Both the position numbers and the translations under genes were made by a program. Positions 25,648-34,799 of a DNA stretch of 64,000 bases are shown here, in pieces (the first letter of the stretch is position 1; each line of letters opens with the position of its first letter). Under the pieces are notes generated by a model. That model did not search any database. It saw only the letters and a list, made by a program, of their open reading frames with translations, and was not told the DNA's origin. Source of the DNA: Streptomyces laurentii (GTDB taxonomy: Bacteria; Actinomycetota; Actinomycetes; Streptomycetales; Streptomycetaceae); the NCBI GenBank assembly GCA_002355495.1, contig AP017424.1:1922001-1986000 (forward strand). Reading direction: 5' to 3'.

Positions 25648-28600
25648 TCACTCCCGTATCGCGTCGACGGCTCGGGCGAGCAGAGCGGCGGCGTCCTCCA
25701 GGGTGAGGACGCCGCCTTCGGCGTGCGCGGCCTCGAACGCGGCGTCGTCGGCGAGCGCCGTCCGGGTGAGGGCGGTCGCCCGCTCCCGGTTCTCCCGTTC
25801 GACCGGGTGCGCCAGATGCTGGGGCGGCTGCAGCCGCTCGTACGCGCCGAGGAGCATCGCCGCGGCCCGGGCCCGCTCCCGCCCGCCGAGCCCGGCCAGC
25901 GCCCAGGCGGCGGTGAGGAGATGGGCCGCCGGCATCTCGGGGGCCACCGTCCGCGACAGGGCGCTCAGCGCGCTGTCGTACGCCTGCCGGGCCCGGACGA
26001 GACCGGCGGCGTAGTCGCCGTCGAGGTCGTCCACCCAGGCCAGGGTGCCGATGGTGAACCCTTCGAAGAGCGAGAAGGCCTCCGTGTTGAACTCCTCGAG
26101 GAGCTGCGTCAGATACCCCCGCGCCTCGCCGGTGCGGCCGGTACGGGCGAGCAGGATCGCCAGGAAGATCCGGGCGGCCAGCGTCGGCGGATGGCTGCGG
26201 CTGTACTCGCCCTCCACCACCTCGCGCAGGATGCGTTCGGCGTCCTCCCGGCGGCCGGTCTCGGCCAGCATGTCGGCGTAGCGGGCGCGCAGCAGCCCCA
26301 TCTGGGACTGCGCCCCGATCCGCCGCGCGTACTCGATGGCGGCCTCGAAGTCCTCGGCGGCGCCCGCGAATTCGAGCCTCCGCTCGCGCGCCTCGCCCCG
26401 CGAGGACAGCGCTTCGGCCGCGCCCCAGGCGTCGTCGAGCCGGACGAAGATCTCCAGGGCCTCGTCGGCGTCGGCCGCCGCGCGGCCGGCCCACACGGCA
26501 CGGTTGGCGAGCAGGTTGGCCCGCGTCTGGAGCGCGTTGGCGAGTTCCCATTCGTGGCCGAGGCGGCGGCAGGTGTCGACGTTGGCGTCGAGGGCCGCGT
26601 GCATATGGCCGGTCTCGCTGGTGAGGATCATGGCGAACACGGTGAGGGAGCCGGGCAGCCGGCAGATCTGCGGCAGGCCGGGCGGGTAGGCGCCGGTGAT
26701 CAGCCGCAGCCGGGCGAGGCCGTCGGGGCTGACCCAGAACCCGGTCTCGTAGTCCATGTTGAGCAGTTCGATCAGCCGCACCCCGCGCCGGGCCTCCCAC
26801 AGCTGGTCCTCGCCGAGCGGCGGCGGGGCGGCCGTGCACGGCTCGTACAGGGGGACGACGGGGGCGGCGGACGGCCCGAAGGGGTCGGGGCCGAGCGCGG
26901 CGACGGCCTCGGCCCAGTGCAGGGCGTCGGCGCGCAGGTCGCGCATGGTCCAGTACCAGAGCAGCGCGTGCACGAGGATCAGGCCCTCGTGCTCGTCGCG
27001 CAGCCGTACGGCGGTCCGCAGCGCGGTGCGCAGGTTGCCGTACTCGGCGGCGAACCGGGCCATCGCGGCGGCCTGCCGGCCGGTGCGCAGCTCGGGGTCG
27101 GTGCGGCGGGCGAACTCGCGGTAGTGGACGAGGTGACGGCGTTCGGCGGCCTCGCGCTCACCGGCCTCGTCGAGCCGTTCGGCCGCGTACTCGGCGACGG
27201 TCTCCAGGAGGCCGTAGCGCATGCCGGTGCCGTCCTCGGCGGCGACCACGAGCGACTTGTCGACGAGCGAGCCGAGCAGGTCGAGGACGTCGGAGGCAGC
27301 GACGGCACCGACGGCGCCGGGGCCGGCGCCTTCCCCCACGGCCGGGCCGGCGCACACGTCCTCGGCCGCCTCCAGGTCGCAGCCGCCGGTGAAGACCGCG
27401 AGGCGCCGCAGGACGGCGCGTTCGGGGGCGTCGAGGAGGTCCCAGGACCAGTCGACGACCGCGCGCAGGGTCTGCTGGCGCGGCAGGACCGTCCGGGCGC
27501 CGGAGGTCAGCAGCCGGAACCGGTCGTCGAGCCGGTCGGCGATCTGGCGCGGGGTGAGCAACCGCAGCCGGGCGGCGGCCAGTTCGATGGCGAGCGGCAG
27601 CCCGTCGAGGCGGCGGACGATCTCGTCCGCGGCGGCCTCGTCGTCGGTCACCCGGAAGCCGGGCCGCACGGCCGCGCCGCGCTCGCCGAAGAGCCGGACG
27701 GCGGTGTCGCGCGGCAGCGGCCCGACGGGGAGCGTCGACTCGCCGGGTACGCCGAGGGGTTCGCGGCTCGTCGCGAGCACTGTCACGCCCGGGCAGCGGG
27801 CGAGGACCCGCTCCACCAGTTCCGCGACCGCGCCCACCACGTGCTCGCAGTTGTCCAGGAGCAGCAACAGGCGGCGGCCCGCGCAGTGTTCGACGAGCCG
27901 GCCGGCCGCGTCCTCGGGGTGGCGGAGCTCCTCGGCACCGGCGCCGCGCAGCACGGTCTCGCGGGCGCCGAGCGCGTCGAGGACGGCTTCGGTGACGGCC
28001 TCCGGGTCGGTGACGGGGGCGAGTTCGACGAACCAGGCGCCGTCGGGCCACTGCCCGGCGGCCCGTTCGGCGGCCTCCTGGGAGAGGCGGGTCTTGCCGG
28101 CGCCGCCGGGTCCGAGGAGGGTGACGAGCCGGGTGCCGCCGAGGGCGTCGTGGAGGGCGGCGAGGTCGTCCTCGCGGCCGACGAAGCTGGTGAGGCGGGC
28201 GCGCAGATTGCCGCCGCCCCGGCCGCCGGGTCCGGGCCCGGCCGTGGTGGACCGTCCGGCGGCCCGCCCCTTCAGCAACGCGGCGTGCAGGCCGCGCAGT
28301 TCGGGCGACGGGTCGGCGCCGAGACGGTCCGCGAGCCCGCGCCGTACCGTCTCGTACACCGCCAGCGCCTCGGCCGGCCGCCCCGCCGCGGTCAGCGCGC
28401 GGATCCGCAGCGCCTGGAGCGGTTCGTCGAGCGGGTGCTCCGCGCCCAGCGCGTCCAGCTCCGGCAGGACGGCGTCGCCCTCGCCGAGCGCGAGCGCGGC
28501 GGCGAGCCTGGCCCGGCGGGCGCCGAGCCGGCGGGCCTCCCAGCGGGCGGCCTCGGCCGCGCGGTCGGGCAGGTCGGCGAGGGCCGGGCCGGTCCACAGC

Positions 28601-29058
28601 GCCAGGGCCTCGTCGAGGAGGGCGGCGGCGCGGCCGGGGCGGCCCGCGTCCAGTTCCCGTACGCCGTCGGCGGCGAGCCGGGTGAAGCGGTGGGCGTCGA
28701 CGTCCTCGGGTGCGGCGGCCAGCCGGTAGCCGCCGTCGGCGGACACCACCCGCTCGTGGCCGAGGGCCCGGCGCAGCCTGCCGACCAGGGCCTGGAGCGC
28801 GGCGACGGCGTCGGCGGGCGGTTCGGCGCCCCACACCTCGTCGACGAGCACCCCGACCGGCACCGGCCGCCCGGCCCGCAGCGCGAGCACGGTGAGCAGC
28901 GCGCGCACCCGCGGGCCGCCGACGGCCACCGGCGCCCCGTCCCCGGCGGGCGGGGCGGACGCGTCGGCACCGGGCGCCGGGGCGCCCGACGGGGCCGTAC
29001 GTCCCTGCGTTCCGTCTGACGTGTGGGCCCGGGTGGGGCCGAGGACCGAATAGCGCAC
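25648..29058 (-). CDS. SARP/AfsR-type regulator with NB-ARC and TPR-like domains
   Basis: A large 1136-residue regulator. An OmpR-type winged helix lies at about residues 1-115, the bacterial transcriptional activation (BTAD) domain at about 120-265, an NB-ARC ATPase from about 290 (Walker A GPGGAGKT at 316-323, Walker B LLLLLDNCEHV), and a long alpha-helical repeat C-terminus. Related proteins switch on antibiotic pathways or act as global regulators like AfsR. There is no biosynthetic cluster next to it, so the target is open. A Gly/Ala/Pro-rich insertion of about 30 residues (11-45) interrupts the first strands of the DNA-binding domain. The GTG at 29058 (MRYSVLGP) fits the family N-terminus, with GGAGAA upstream. 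Confidence 0.9.
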   Translation of the reverse strand: MRYSVLGPTRAHTSDGTQGRTAPSGAPAPGADASAPPAGDGAPVAVGGPRVRALLTVLALRAGRPVPVGVLVDEVWGAEPPADAVAALQALVGRLRRALGHERVVSADGGYRLAAAPEDVDAHRFTRLAADGVRELDAGRPGRAAALLDEALALWTGPALADLPDRAAEAARWEARRLGARRARLAAALALGEGDAVLPELDALGAEHPLDEPLQALRIRALTAAGRPAEALAVYETVRRGLADRLGADPSPELRGLHAALLKGRAAGRSTTAGPGPGGRGGGNLRARLTSFVGREDDLAALHDALGGTRLVTLLGPGGAGKTRLSQEAAERAAGQWPDGAWFVELAPVTDPEAVTEAVLDALGARETVLRGAGAEELRHPEDAAGRLVEHCAGRRLLLLLDNCEHVVGAVAELVERVLARCPGVTVLATSREPLGVPGESTLPVGPLPRDTAVRLFGERGAAVRPGFRVTDDEAAADEIVRRLDGLPLAIELAAARLRLLTPRQIADRLDDRFRLLTSGARTVLPRQQTLRAVVDWSWDLLDAPERAVLRRLAVFTGGCDLEAAEDVCAGPAVGEGAGPGAVGAVAASDVLDLLGSLVDKSLVVAAEDGTGMRYGLLETVAEYAAERLDEAGEREAAERRHLVHYREFARRTDPELRTGRQAAAMARFAAEYGNLRTALRTAVRLRDEHEGLILVHALLWYWTMRDLRADALHWAEAVAALGPDPFGPSAAPVVPLYEPCTAAPPPLGEDQLWEARRGVRLIELLNMDYETGFWVSPDGLARLRLITGAYPPGLPQICRLPGSLTVFAMILTSETGHMHAALDANVDTCRRLGHEWELANALQTRANLLANRAVWAGRAAADADEALEIFVRLDDAWGAAEALSSRGEARERRLEFAGAAEDFEAAIEYARRIGAQSQMGLLRARYADMLAETGRREDAERILREVVEGEYSRSHPPTLAARIFLAILLARTGRTGEARGYLTQLLEEFNTEAFSLFEGFTIGTLAWVDDLDGDYAAGLVRARQAYDSALSALSRTVAPEMPAAHLLTAAWALAGLGGRERARAAAMLLGAYERLQPPQHLAHPVERENRERATALTRTALADDAAFEAAHAEGGVLTLEDAAALLARAVDAIRE

Positions 29059-29182
29059 GGGGCCATTCTCCGTGAGCGGCGGGTACGGAAAGGCCGTCCA
29101 GGGCAGGAACCCGCGGCACGACCCGGTACGTTTCCGGCACGTACGCGACGACCGACGCCCCACCGCACCCGGGAGACCCCTC

Positions 29183-29977
29183 ATGTCCACGACCACCCCT
29201 CGCCACGACGAGCGGCGTGTCAGCCCCGTCTTCCTGGCGATCCTCGCGGTCATGGCCGTCACCGGCTGGGCCGTGTGGACGGACTTCGCGGCCTCCCCGG
29301 CCATCGCGGTGTTCCTCTTCGTCACCTCGGCGTGGATCGTCTCGCTCTGTCTCCACGAGTACGCGCACGCCCGCACCGCGCTGCACGGCGGGGACATCAC
29401 GGTCGGCGCCCGCGGCTATCTGACCCTGAACCCGCTCGCGTACACCCACGCGTGGCTGAGCATCGTCATCCCGGTGCTGTTCCTGATGCTGGGCGGCATC
29501 GGTCTGCCGGGCGGCGCGGTGTTCATCGACCGGGGCCGGGTGCACGGCCGCTGGAAGCACAGTCTGATCTCGGCGGCCGGCCCGCTCACCAACGTCCTGT
29601 TCGCCGTCGTGTGCACCGCGCCGTTCTGGCTGCACGCGCTCGACGGGGTGCCGCGGCCGTTCCAGTACGCGCTCGCGTTCCTGGCGTTCCTGCAGGTCAC
29701 GGCCTCGCTGCTGAATCTGCTGCCGGTGCCGGGCCTGGACGGCTACGGGGTGATCGAGCCCTGGCTGTCGTACGGGATCAAGCGGCGGGTCGAGCCGTAC
29801 GCGCCCTACGGCTTCTTCATCATCGTCGCGCTGCTGTTCGTCCCGCCGCTCCACAGCGCGTTCTTCGGCACGATCAACACCCTGCTGCAGACGCTCGGCG
29901 TGCCGGAGCTGTCCCGCGTCTGCGGTTCGGCCCTCTACCGGTTCTGGGAGCCGGCCCCGGAGTTCTGCCGCGTCTGA
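29183..29977 (+). CDS. Site-2 protease (M50) family membrane metalloprotease
   Basis: A 264-residue intramembrane protease homologue with about five or six helices. The zinc motif HEYAH (in LCLHEYAHARTAL) lies in an early helix. The third ligand is in the later LLNLLPVPGLDGYG, a variant of the NPxPxLDG motif. Proteins of this kind cut membrane-bound anti-sigma factors or other anchored regulators, or are simply uncharacterised. No obvious substrate gene is adjacent. The ATG at 29183 follows CGGGAGACC. It is divergent from the SARP gene. Confidence 0.87.
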   Translation: MSTTTPRHDERRVSPVFLAILAVMAVTGWAVWTDFAASPAIAVFLFVTSAWIVSLCLHEYAHARTALHGGDITVGARGYLTLNPLAYTHAWLSIVIPVLFLMLGGIGLPGGAVFIDRGRVHGRWKHSLISAAGPLTNVLFAVVCTAPFWLHALDGVPRPFQYALAFLAFLQVTASLLNLLPVPGLDGYGVIEPWLSYGIKRRVEPYAPYGFFIIVALLFVPPLHSAFFGTINTLLQTLGVPELSRVCGSALYRFWEPAPEFCRV

Positions 29978-29995
29978 CCCGCCACCACGGCGGGT
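29977..29995. terminator. Short hairpin between convergent genes
   Basis: ACCCGCC (29977-29983) with GGCGGGT (29989-29995), five-base loop, directly after the site-2 protease stop. Confidence 0.5.
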
Positions 29996-29996
29996 G

Positions 29997-30185
29997 TCAG
30001 GCCTGCTGCTCGGCGCCCGCGCCGGCCATGCGGGAGCGCTTGATGTAGAACCACGCCATGTTCGACGACAGGCCCGCGAGCAGCACCCAGACGATGCCGA
30101 TCAGGTTGCCCTGGACGAAGGAGAGGACGGCCGCGGCCACGGCGAGCGCGCAGACGATCAGGGCGTAGAGGGCAAGGCGGGGCAT
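29997..30185 (-). CDS. Small two-helix membrane protein, unknown
   Basis: A 62-residue protein made almost entirely of two hydrophobic helices (residues about 4-23 and 28-46). It has a short basic and Ala-rich tail (KRSRMAGAGAEQQA). The ATG at 30185 follows AGGAGCCGACCC. The longer open frame upstream lacks these features. No family was recognised; small membrane proteins of this design are common next to the F420-reductase gene. Function unknown. Confidence 0.6.
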   Translation of the reverse strand: MPRLALYALIVCALAVAAAVLSFVQGNLIGIVWVLLAGLSSNMAWFYIKRSRMAGAGAEQQA

Positions 30186-30270
30186 GGGTCGGCTCCTGTC
30201 CGTCCGCATACGGGTGATGTGCCCGTCCAGTGTCCCCCATGCCCCTCGCGCGCCGCGCGCGGCCCTCCGG

Positions 30271-30288
30271 TCGGAGCGGACGCTCCGA
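30271..30288. terminator. Inverted repeat downstream of the F420-reductase gene
   Basis: TCGGAGCG and CGCTCCGA flank two bases (30271-30288). A second GCTCCGGAGC palindrome follows at about 30296-30305. Together they probably terminate the - strand transcript. Confidence 0.4.
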
Positions 30289-30315
30289 AGCACCCGCTCC
30301 GGAGCGCGCTCCGGA

Positions 30316-31059
30316 TCAGACGTCTGTGACGCGCAGGCCCGCGTGCGCCTTGTAGCGGCGGTTGACCGAGATCAGGTTGGCGACCAGCGATTCGACCTGG
30401 TGGGCGTTGCGCAGCCGGCCCGCGAAGATGCCGCGCATGCCGGGGATCCGGCCCGCCAGGGCCTGCACGATCTCCACGTCGGCGCGCTCCTCGCCGAGCA
30501 CCATCACATCGGTGTCGATGGCGTCGACCGAGGCGTCCTGGAGCAGCACCGCCGACAGGTGGTGGAAGGCGGCCGTCACCCGCGAGCCGGGCAGCAGCGC
30601 GGCGGCCTGCTCGGCGGCGGAGCCCTCGGCGGGCTTGAGCGCGTAGGCGCCCTTCTTGTCGAAGCCGAGCGGGTTCACGCAGTCGACGACGAGCTTGCCG
30701 GCCAGTTCCTCGCGCAGCGCCTCCAGGGTCGCGGCGTGCCCGTCCCACGGCACGGCGACGATCACGATGTCGCTGCGGCGGGCGCACGCGGCGTTGTCCG
30801 CGCCCTCGACGCCGAGGCCCAGCTCGGCGGCGGCGGCCTCGGCGCGGTCGGCCGCGCGGGAGCCGATGACCACTCGCTGGCCGGCCTTGGCGAGGCGGTA
30901 GGCGAGGCCGCGGCCCTGGTCGCCGGTGCCGCCGAGGACGCCGACGACGAGCCCGGAGACGTCGGGGAGGTCCCAGGGGTCCTTCGGCGCGGGCTTGGCG
31001 CTCGCGGTCTCGGGGCTGGAGCCGGCAGGGACGGGGATGGGGCTGGTGGAGGAAGTCAT
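30316..31059 (-). CDS. npdG: F420H2:NADP oxidoreductase
   Basis: A 247-residue enzyme that moves hydride between coenzyme F420 and NADP. The NADP-binding glycine motif VVGVLGGTGDQGRGLAYRLA is at about residues 38-57. It is followed by VVIGSRAADRAE, VIVAVPWDGHAATL, CVNPLGFDKKG and the C-terminal RLRNAHQVESLVANLISVN, all in the NpdG family order. F420 cofactor pathways are common in Streptomyces and feed reductions in antibiotic biosynthesis. A polar N-terminus of about 35 residues precedes the conserved domain. The ATG at 31059 is the first start in a good position. It is a single gene, divergent from the next. Confidence 0.92.
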   Translation of the reverse strand: MTSSTSPIPVPAGSSPETASAKPAPKDPWDLPDVSGLVVGVLGGTGDQGRGLAYRLAKAGQRVVIGSRAADRAEAAAAELGLGVEGADNAACARRSDIVIVAVPWDGHAATLEALREELAGKLVVDCVNPLGFDKKGAYALKPAEGSAAEQAAALLPGSRVTAAFHHLSAVLLQDASVDAIDTDVMVLGEERADVEIVQALAGRIPGMRGIFAGRLRNAHQVESLVANLISVNRRYKAHAGLRVTDV

Positions 31060-31161
31060 GGCCCCGACATTACTGACCGGTCGCCGGGCGCGGACCCGTC
31101 CGGGTGAGTCCGCCCCGAACCGCCCGCGCGCGGACACCGGCCCGGGGCAGCATGCGGGGCC

Positions 31162-31769
31162 ATGGACGCCGTACGTGTCGCGCTGCTGCGCGAAGTGCTC
31201 GCCGGTACGCAGTGGCCGGCGGCCGCCCGCCACTTCGCCGGTTCCCTCCGCTCCTCGGTCGTGTCGCACGGCGGCGGGCTGCTGCTCGTCGGCACGGAGG
31301 AGTACGAGCCGTGGCACCTGGCCGCGCACCTCGTCGACGAGTCCGTCTGGTCCGGCCGGCCGGAGCTGGCGCCCACGCTCGTACGCCACCGGGTCCGGCC
31401 CGGCGACCCGGCGCACCTGGCGGTCGGGCTCGGCCGGATCGCGTCGGCGGGGCGGGGCGCGACGCTGCTGATGGTGGCGCCGGCGCGGCCGGGCGAGGGG
31501 CTCCTGGAGCGGGTGCACGACGCGCGGCGGGCGGGGGCGACGGTGCTGTCCCTGGACCACGGCGACCCGGAGGTGGGCGGGCTCGCGCACGAGACGCTGA
31601 CGGTGACGGCGGACGCGGGGGTCGATCTGGACACCGTGCAGCACCTGGTGAGCGCGGCGACCGGGGAGAACTGTCTGCCGCCCGCCCCTCGGAGCGGCCG
31701 GCTCCGCTTCCGCGACCGGCTGTCCCGGCTCGCCGACCATCTGACCGCCCGCCGCCGGACCGCTGGTGA
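31162..31769 (+). CDS. Conserved actinobacterial hypothetical protein, frame broken at its C-terminus
   Basis: A protein of about 202 residues: ALLREVLAGTQWPAAARHFA, GGGLLLVGTEEYEPWHLAAH, LLERVHDARRAGATVLSLD, RLSRLADHL. It is conserved in Streptomyces but of unknown function. Without correction the frame reads on past residue 197 into a nonsense extension that covers the next gene to 33462. Adding one C to the CCC run at 31748-31750 gives L-T-A-P-P-P-D-R-W and a stop at 31767-31769, an ending I recall from homologues. A missing base in the assembly is the simplest explanation. The ATG at 31162 follows CGGGGC. Confidence 0.65.
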
Positions 31770-31870
31770 GGACGGATCCCGCCCCATCAGGCGCCGGGAC
31801 CTCGGGGCCTGGAAGCGGCGGGCGTTAATCGGTTGCCCCGCGCCCTGCGGGCCACCGAGCATGACCCACC

Positions 31871-33151
31871 GTGAGACGACTCGCCGCCCTGCTTCCCGAC
31901 CTCGCGCCCTGGCGCGCCTCCGCCGACTTCCGCCTGCTGCTGGTGCAGGGCACCATCACCGTCTTCGCGTCCTTCATGGCGCTGATCGCACTGCCGCTCC
32001 AGATCAAGGAACTGACCGGCTCCCCCTTCGCCGTCGGCGCGATGGGCGCCGTGGAGCTGGTCCCGCTGGTGGTCTTCGGGCTGTACGGCGGGGCGCTCGC
32101 GGACGCCGTCGACCGGCGCAAGGTGATCGTGGCGACGGAGGCGGGCCTCGGGCTCCTCGCCCTGATCCTGCTGCTGAACGCGCTGCTCCCGCACCCCCTG
32201 CTGTGGCCGCTGTACGTGGTCGCGGCCGCCGTGTCGGCGCTCACCGGGCTCCAGCGGCCGGCGCTCGACTCGCTGCTCGCCCGGATCGTTCCGCACGAGC
32301 AGCAGACCGCGGCGGCCGCGCTCAACTCGCTGCGCTGGCAGGTCGGTTCGATCGCGGGCCCGGCGCTCGCGGGCCTGGTGGTGGCGTACGCGGGGCACGC
32401 CGCCGCGTACGGGGTGACCGTGGCCGGCTATCTGGTGTCGGTGCTGCTGTGCCGGGGGCTCTCGCCCGCGCCGGCCGCGCACGACGCCGACAAGCCGTCG
32501 CTGCGCGGGATCGCCGAGGGCGCGCGGTACGCGTGGTCGCGGCCGGTGCTGCTCGGCACGTACGCGATCGACCTGGCGGCGATGTTCTTCGCGTTCCCGA
32601 ACACGATCTTCCCGTTCCTGGCGGACGAGCTGCACGCCGAGTGGTCGCTCGGCCTCATGTACGCGGCCGGCGCGGTGGGCTCGCTGGTGCTCGGGGTGAC
32701 CAGCGGCTGGACCTCGCGGGTCCGGCGGCACGGGCTCCTGGTGGTGGCCGGGGCGACCGTCTGGGGCGCGGCCATCGCGGCGGCCGGCTGGTTCGGGAAC
32801 GTGTGGCTGGTGCTGCTGTGCCTGGCGGTCGCGGGCGCCGGCGACATGCTGAGCGGGCTCGGCCGGGCCACGATCTGGAACCAGACCATCCCGGAGGAGC
32901 TGCGCGGCCGGCTCGCGGGCATCGAGCTCCTCTCGTACAGCGTCGGCCCGCAGCTGGGGCAGGTCCGGGCGGGCTCCCTGGCCGGCTGGACGGGCACCCG
33001 GGCGTCGATCTGGTCGGGCGGTCTGGCGTGCGTGGCGTCGGTGGGGCTGCTGTGCCTCACGCTGCCGAAGCTGCTCGCGTACGACGCGGAGACGGACGCG
33101 GACGCGCTGGCCCGCAAGGCGCAGCAGGAGGCGGCCGCGGCCACCGCGTGA
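31871..33151 (+). CDS. MFS exporter, EntS/enterobactin-type group
   Basis: A 426-residue transporter with about 12 helices. It opens with FRLLLVQGTITVFASFMALIALPLQIK. Motif A is GALADAVDRRKVIV. The pair TGLQRPALDSLLARIVP and LNSLRWQVGSIAGPALAG is typical of the EntS-like exporter group, and PEELRGRLAGIELLSYSVGPQLG appears in the second half. Related proteins export siderophores or antibiotics; the substrate here is unknown. The GTG at 31871 is used (MRRLAALLP). The C-terminus is polar and ends in Ala-rich residues. It converges with the next gene, 16 bp away. Confidence 0.87.
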   Translation: MRRLAALLPDLAPWRASADFRLLLVQGTITVFASFMALIALPLQIKELTGSPFAVGAMGAVELVPLVVFGLYGGALADAVDRRKVIVATEAGLGLLALILLLNALLPHPLLWPLYVVAAAVSALTGLQRPALDSLLARIVPHEQQTAAAALNSLRWQVGSIAGPALAGLVVAYAGHAAAYGVTVAGYLVSVLLCRGLSPAPAAHDADKPSLRGIAEGARYAWSRPVLLGTYAIDLAAMFFAFPNTIFPFLADELHAEWSLGLMYAAGAVGSLVLGVTSGWTSRVRRHGLLVVAGATVWGAAIAAAGWFGNVWLVLLCLAVAGAGDMLSGLGRATIWNQTIPEELRGRLAGIELLSYSVGPQLGQVRAGSLAGWTGTRASIWSGGLACVASVGLLCLTLPKLLAYDAETDADALARKAQQEAAAATA

Positions 33152-33167
33152 CCCGGCCTCCGGCCGC

Positions 33168-33566
33168 TCAACGGGGGCGGTGGCGCGCGGCCACCGCCAG
33201 GGCCGTCAGCACGGCGACGGCCGCCGCCTCGACGACGACGGCCGCGGTGACGAACTCGGCCCGCCAGGACTCGGTGAACCCGAACAGGCCGACGGTCAGG
33301 CTCAGGAACAGCGCGCCCAGCGTGCCCGCGACGAAGGCCGCGGTGAGGCCGGCGACCGGCCGGAGCAGCCGGGCCGGGGCGGCGAGCAGGGTGAGTGCGA
33401 GCAGACCGCCGAGGATCCCGTTCAGCAGGAAGAGCGGGCCGATGGCGGCGAGCTCCCGGTAGCCGTCGGCCCACAGGCGCAGATGGATGGCGGCCATGGC
33501 GCCCGTGAGGCACGCGCCGGCGAGACGCAGGACGAGCACGGTCACGGCCCGCGGGTCAGTAGCCAT
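33168..33566 (-). CDS. Four-helix membrane protein, unknown
   Basis: A 132-residue integral membrane protein with four hydrophobic segments (about 12-30, 43-63, 70-92 and 104-126) and the early loop AIHLRLWADGYRELAAIG. It has no recognised family. It overlaps the upstream cupredoxin lipoprotein gene by 11 bp on the same strand and is surely co-translated with it. A role with the cupredoxin in redox or copper handling is suggested only by this coupling. Confidence 0.7.
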   Translation of the reverse strand: MATDPRAVTVLVLRLAGACLTGAMAAIHLRLWADGYRELAAIGPLFLLNGILGGLLALTLLAAPARLLRPVAGLTAAFVAGTLGALFLSLTVGLFGFTESWRAEFVTAAVVVEAAAVAVLTALAVAARHRPR

Positions 33567-34059
33567 TGCTCGGCGCCGGGGTCTGGGCCGGGCTGTGCTC
33601 CGGGGCCTTGTTCACCGCGGCGTGCGCGGCGCCGACCGTGATGTCCGTCTTCATACCGAGCTCCTTGTGCCCGTCGATCGGGCAGTAGACCTCGTACGTG
33701 CCGGACTTCAGGTTCACGGTGAGGGTCGCCGAGTGCCCCGGCATGATCCCCGGGGTGCGGTGGTCGGCACCGTTGCCCTCGACCTCCAGGGCGTGCTCGG
33801 TCTTGCCGTCGTTCTTGGCGGTGAAGGTGTACGGGCCGGCCGTGAACCGGTGCGTCGAGAGCGTGATGTGGAAGTCGACGAGCTTCGCCGCGACCGGGGT
33901 CCCGGCGGCCGCGGACGGCGGCGGGGTGGTGGTCGTGGTGCCGCCGCTGCCGTTGTTCGCTCCGCAGGCGGCGAGCAGGGCGGTCATGCCCGCGGCGGTG
34001 AGGCCGAAGACCATGCGCCGCCGGGTGTTCGGGAGGAGGGTGTGGATGGTGTCCTTCAT
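33556..34059 (-). CDS. Cupredoxin-domain lipoprotein
   Basis: A 167-residue exported lipoprotein. The basic n-region NTRRRMVFG and hydrophobic stretch end in LLAAC, with the lipidated Cys at residue 32. A Thr/Pro linker follows, then a plastocyanin-like domain. Type 1 copper ligands are visible: His in TEHALEV, Cys in YEVYCPIDGHKELGM, then its His and Met. It would bind copper and transfer electrons, or carry copper, outside the membrane. The ATG at 34059 follows AGGACCGATC. It shares an operon with the membrane protein downstream and is divergent from the ECF sigma factor gene. Confidence 0.87.
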   Translation of the reverse strand: MKDTIHTLLPNTRRRMVFGLTAAGMTALLAACGANNGSGGTTTTTPPPSAAAGTPVAAKLVDFHITLSTHRFTAGPYTFTAKNDGKTEHALEVEGNGADHRTPGIMPGHSATLTVNLKSGTYEVYCPIDGHKELGMKTDITVGAAHAAVNKAPEHSPAQTPAPSNGY

Positions 34060-34178
34060 GATCGGTCCTCCGTGTCGTACCCCCTGAGGGGGATACGGCC
34101 CCGGCGCCCCACGGGATTGCCCCGGGTCCCGCGAACCGGCGGACAATGGCTCTGGCGGGAGGAAATCCCTTTGGCGCG

Positions 34179-34799
34179 ATGAGACGTATCACCGGTATGC
34201 GGCACACCAGCCCACCGTTCGGTCCGCTGGGGCGGACCAGCGACGAAGCCCTGCTCTCCGGGCTGCCGACGGGCGACCCCGAGATCGCGGTGGCCTTCGT
34301 GCGCCGTTTCCAGCGGGCGGTCTTCGGTGTGGCGGTGGCCGTCGTGGGCGATCCGCAGCTCGCCGAGGACATCGCCCAGCAGACCTTCGAGCGGGCCTGG
34401 CGGCACGCCCAGATGTACGACCCGCGGCGCGGTTCGGTACGGACCTGGCTGACGGCCATCGCCCACCACCTGGCCGTCGACGCGATCCGTGCCCGGCGGG
34501 CCAGCCCGGTCGCCCCGGAGGACCTGGACGCGCTGCTCGGCGTCGTCACCGACACCCCCGAACGGCGCGCGCTCGCCGACGACAGCGCGGCGCGGGTCCG
34601 GCGGGCGGTGGCGGAGCTGCCCCGGGAACAGGCCCGGGCGCTGGTGATGGCCGGGATCTACGGGATGACCGCGCGGGAGGTCGCCGGTGCGGAGGACATC
34701 CCGCTCGGCACGGCCAAGACCCGCATCCGGACGGGAACGCTCAAGGTCCGGGCCCTCCTGGAGCCCGATGAGCAGCCCGAGGGGAGGTGGCGGACATGA
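34179..34799 (+). CDS. ECF-type RNA polymerase sigma factor
   Basis: An ECF sigma factor of about 206 residues. Region 2 is seen as FVRRFQRAVFGVAVAVVGDPQLAEDIAQQTFERAWRHA, given here by its ends (VRRFQR to RAWRHA). Region 4 runs from AVAELPREQARALVMAG to GTAKTRIRTG. Three in-frame starts are possible: ATG at 34146, 34179 and 34197. GGAAAT (34161-34166) and CGTATC (34185-34190) are spaced 18 bp, like an ECF-type promoter. That would make 34197 a leaderless start and the gene autoregulated; this is a weak inference. Its stop overlaps the anti-sigma start (ATGA), so the pair is coupled. Confidence 0.88.
   Translation: MRRITGMRHTSPPFGPLGRTSDEALLSGLPTGDPEIAVAFVRRFQRAVFGVAVAVVGDPQLAEDIAQQTFERAWRHAQMYDPRRGSVRTWLTAIAHHLAVDAIRARRASPVAPEDLDALLGVVTDTPERRALADDSAARVRRAVAELPREQARALVMAGIYGMTAREVAGAEDIPLGTAKTRIRTGTLKVRALLEPDEQPEGRWRT

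Noticed and set aside
31769..33462. Extension of the 31162 frame across the MFS gene
   Set aside because: It overlaps a clear transporter on the same strand in a different frame and reads as low-complexity sequence. A missing C explains it better.
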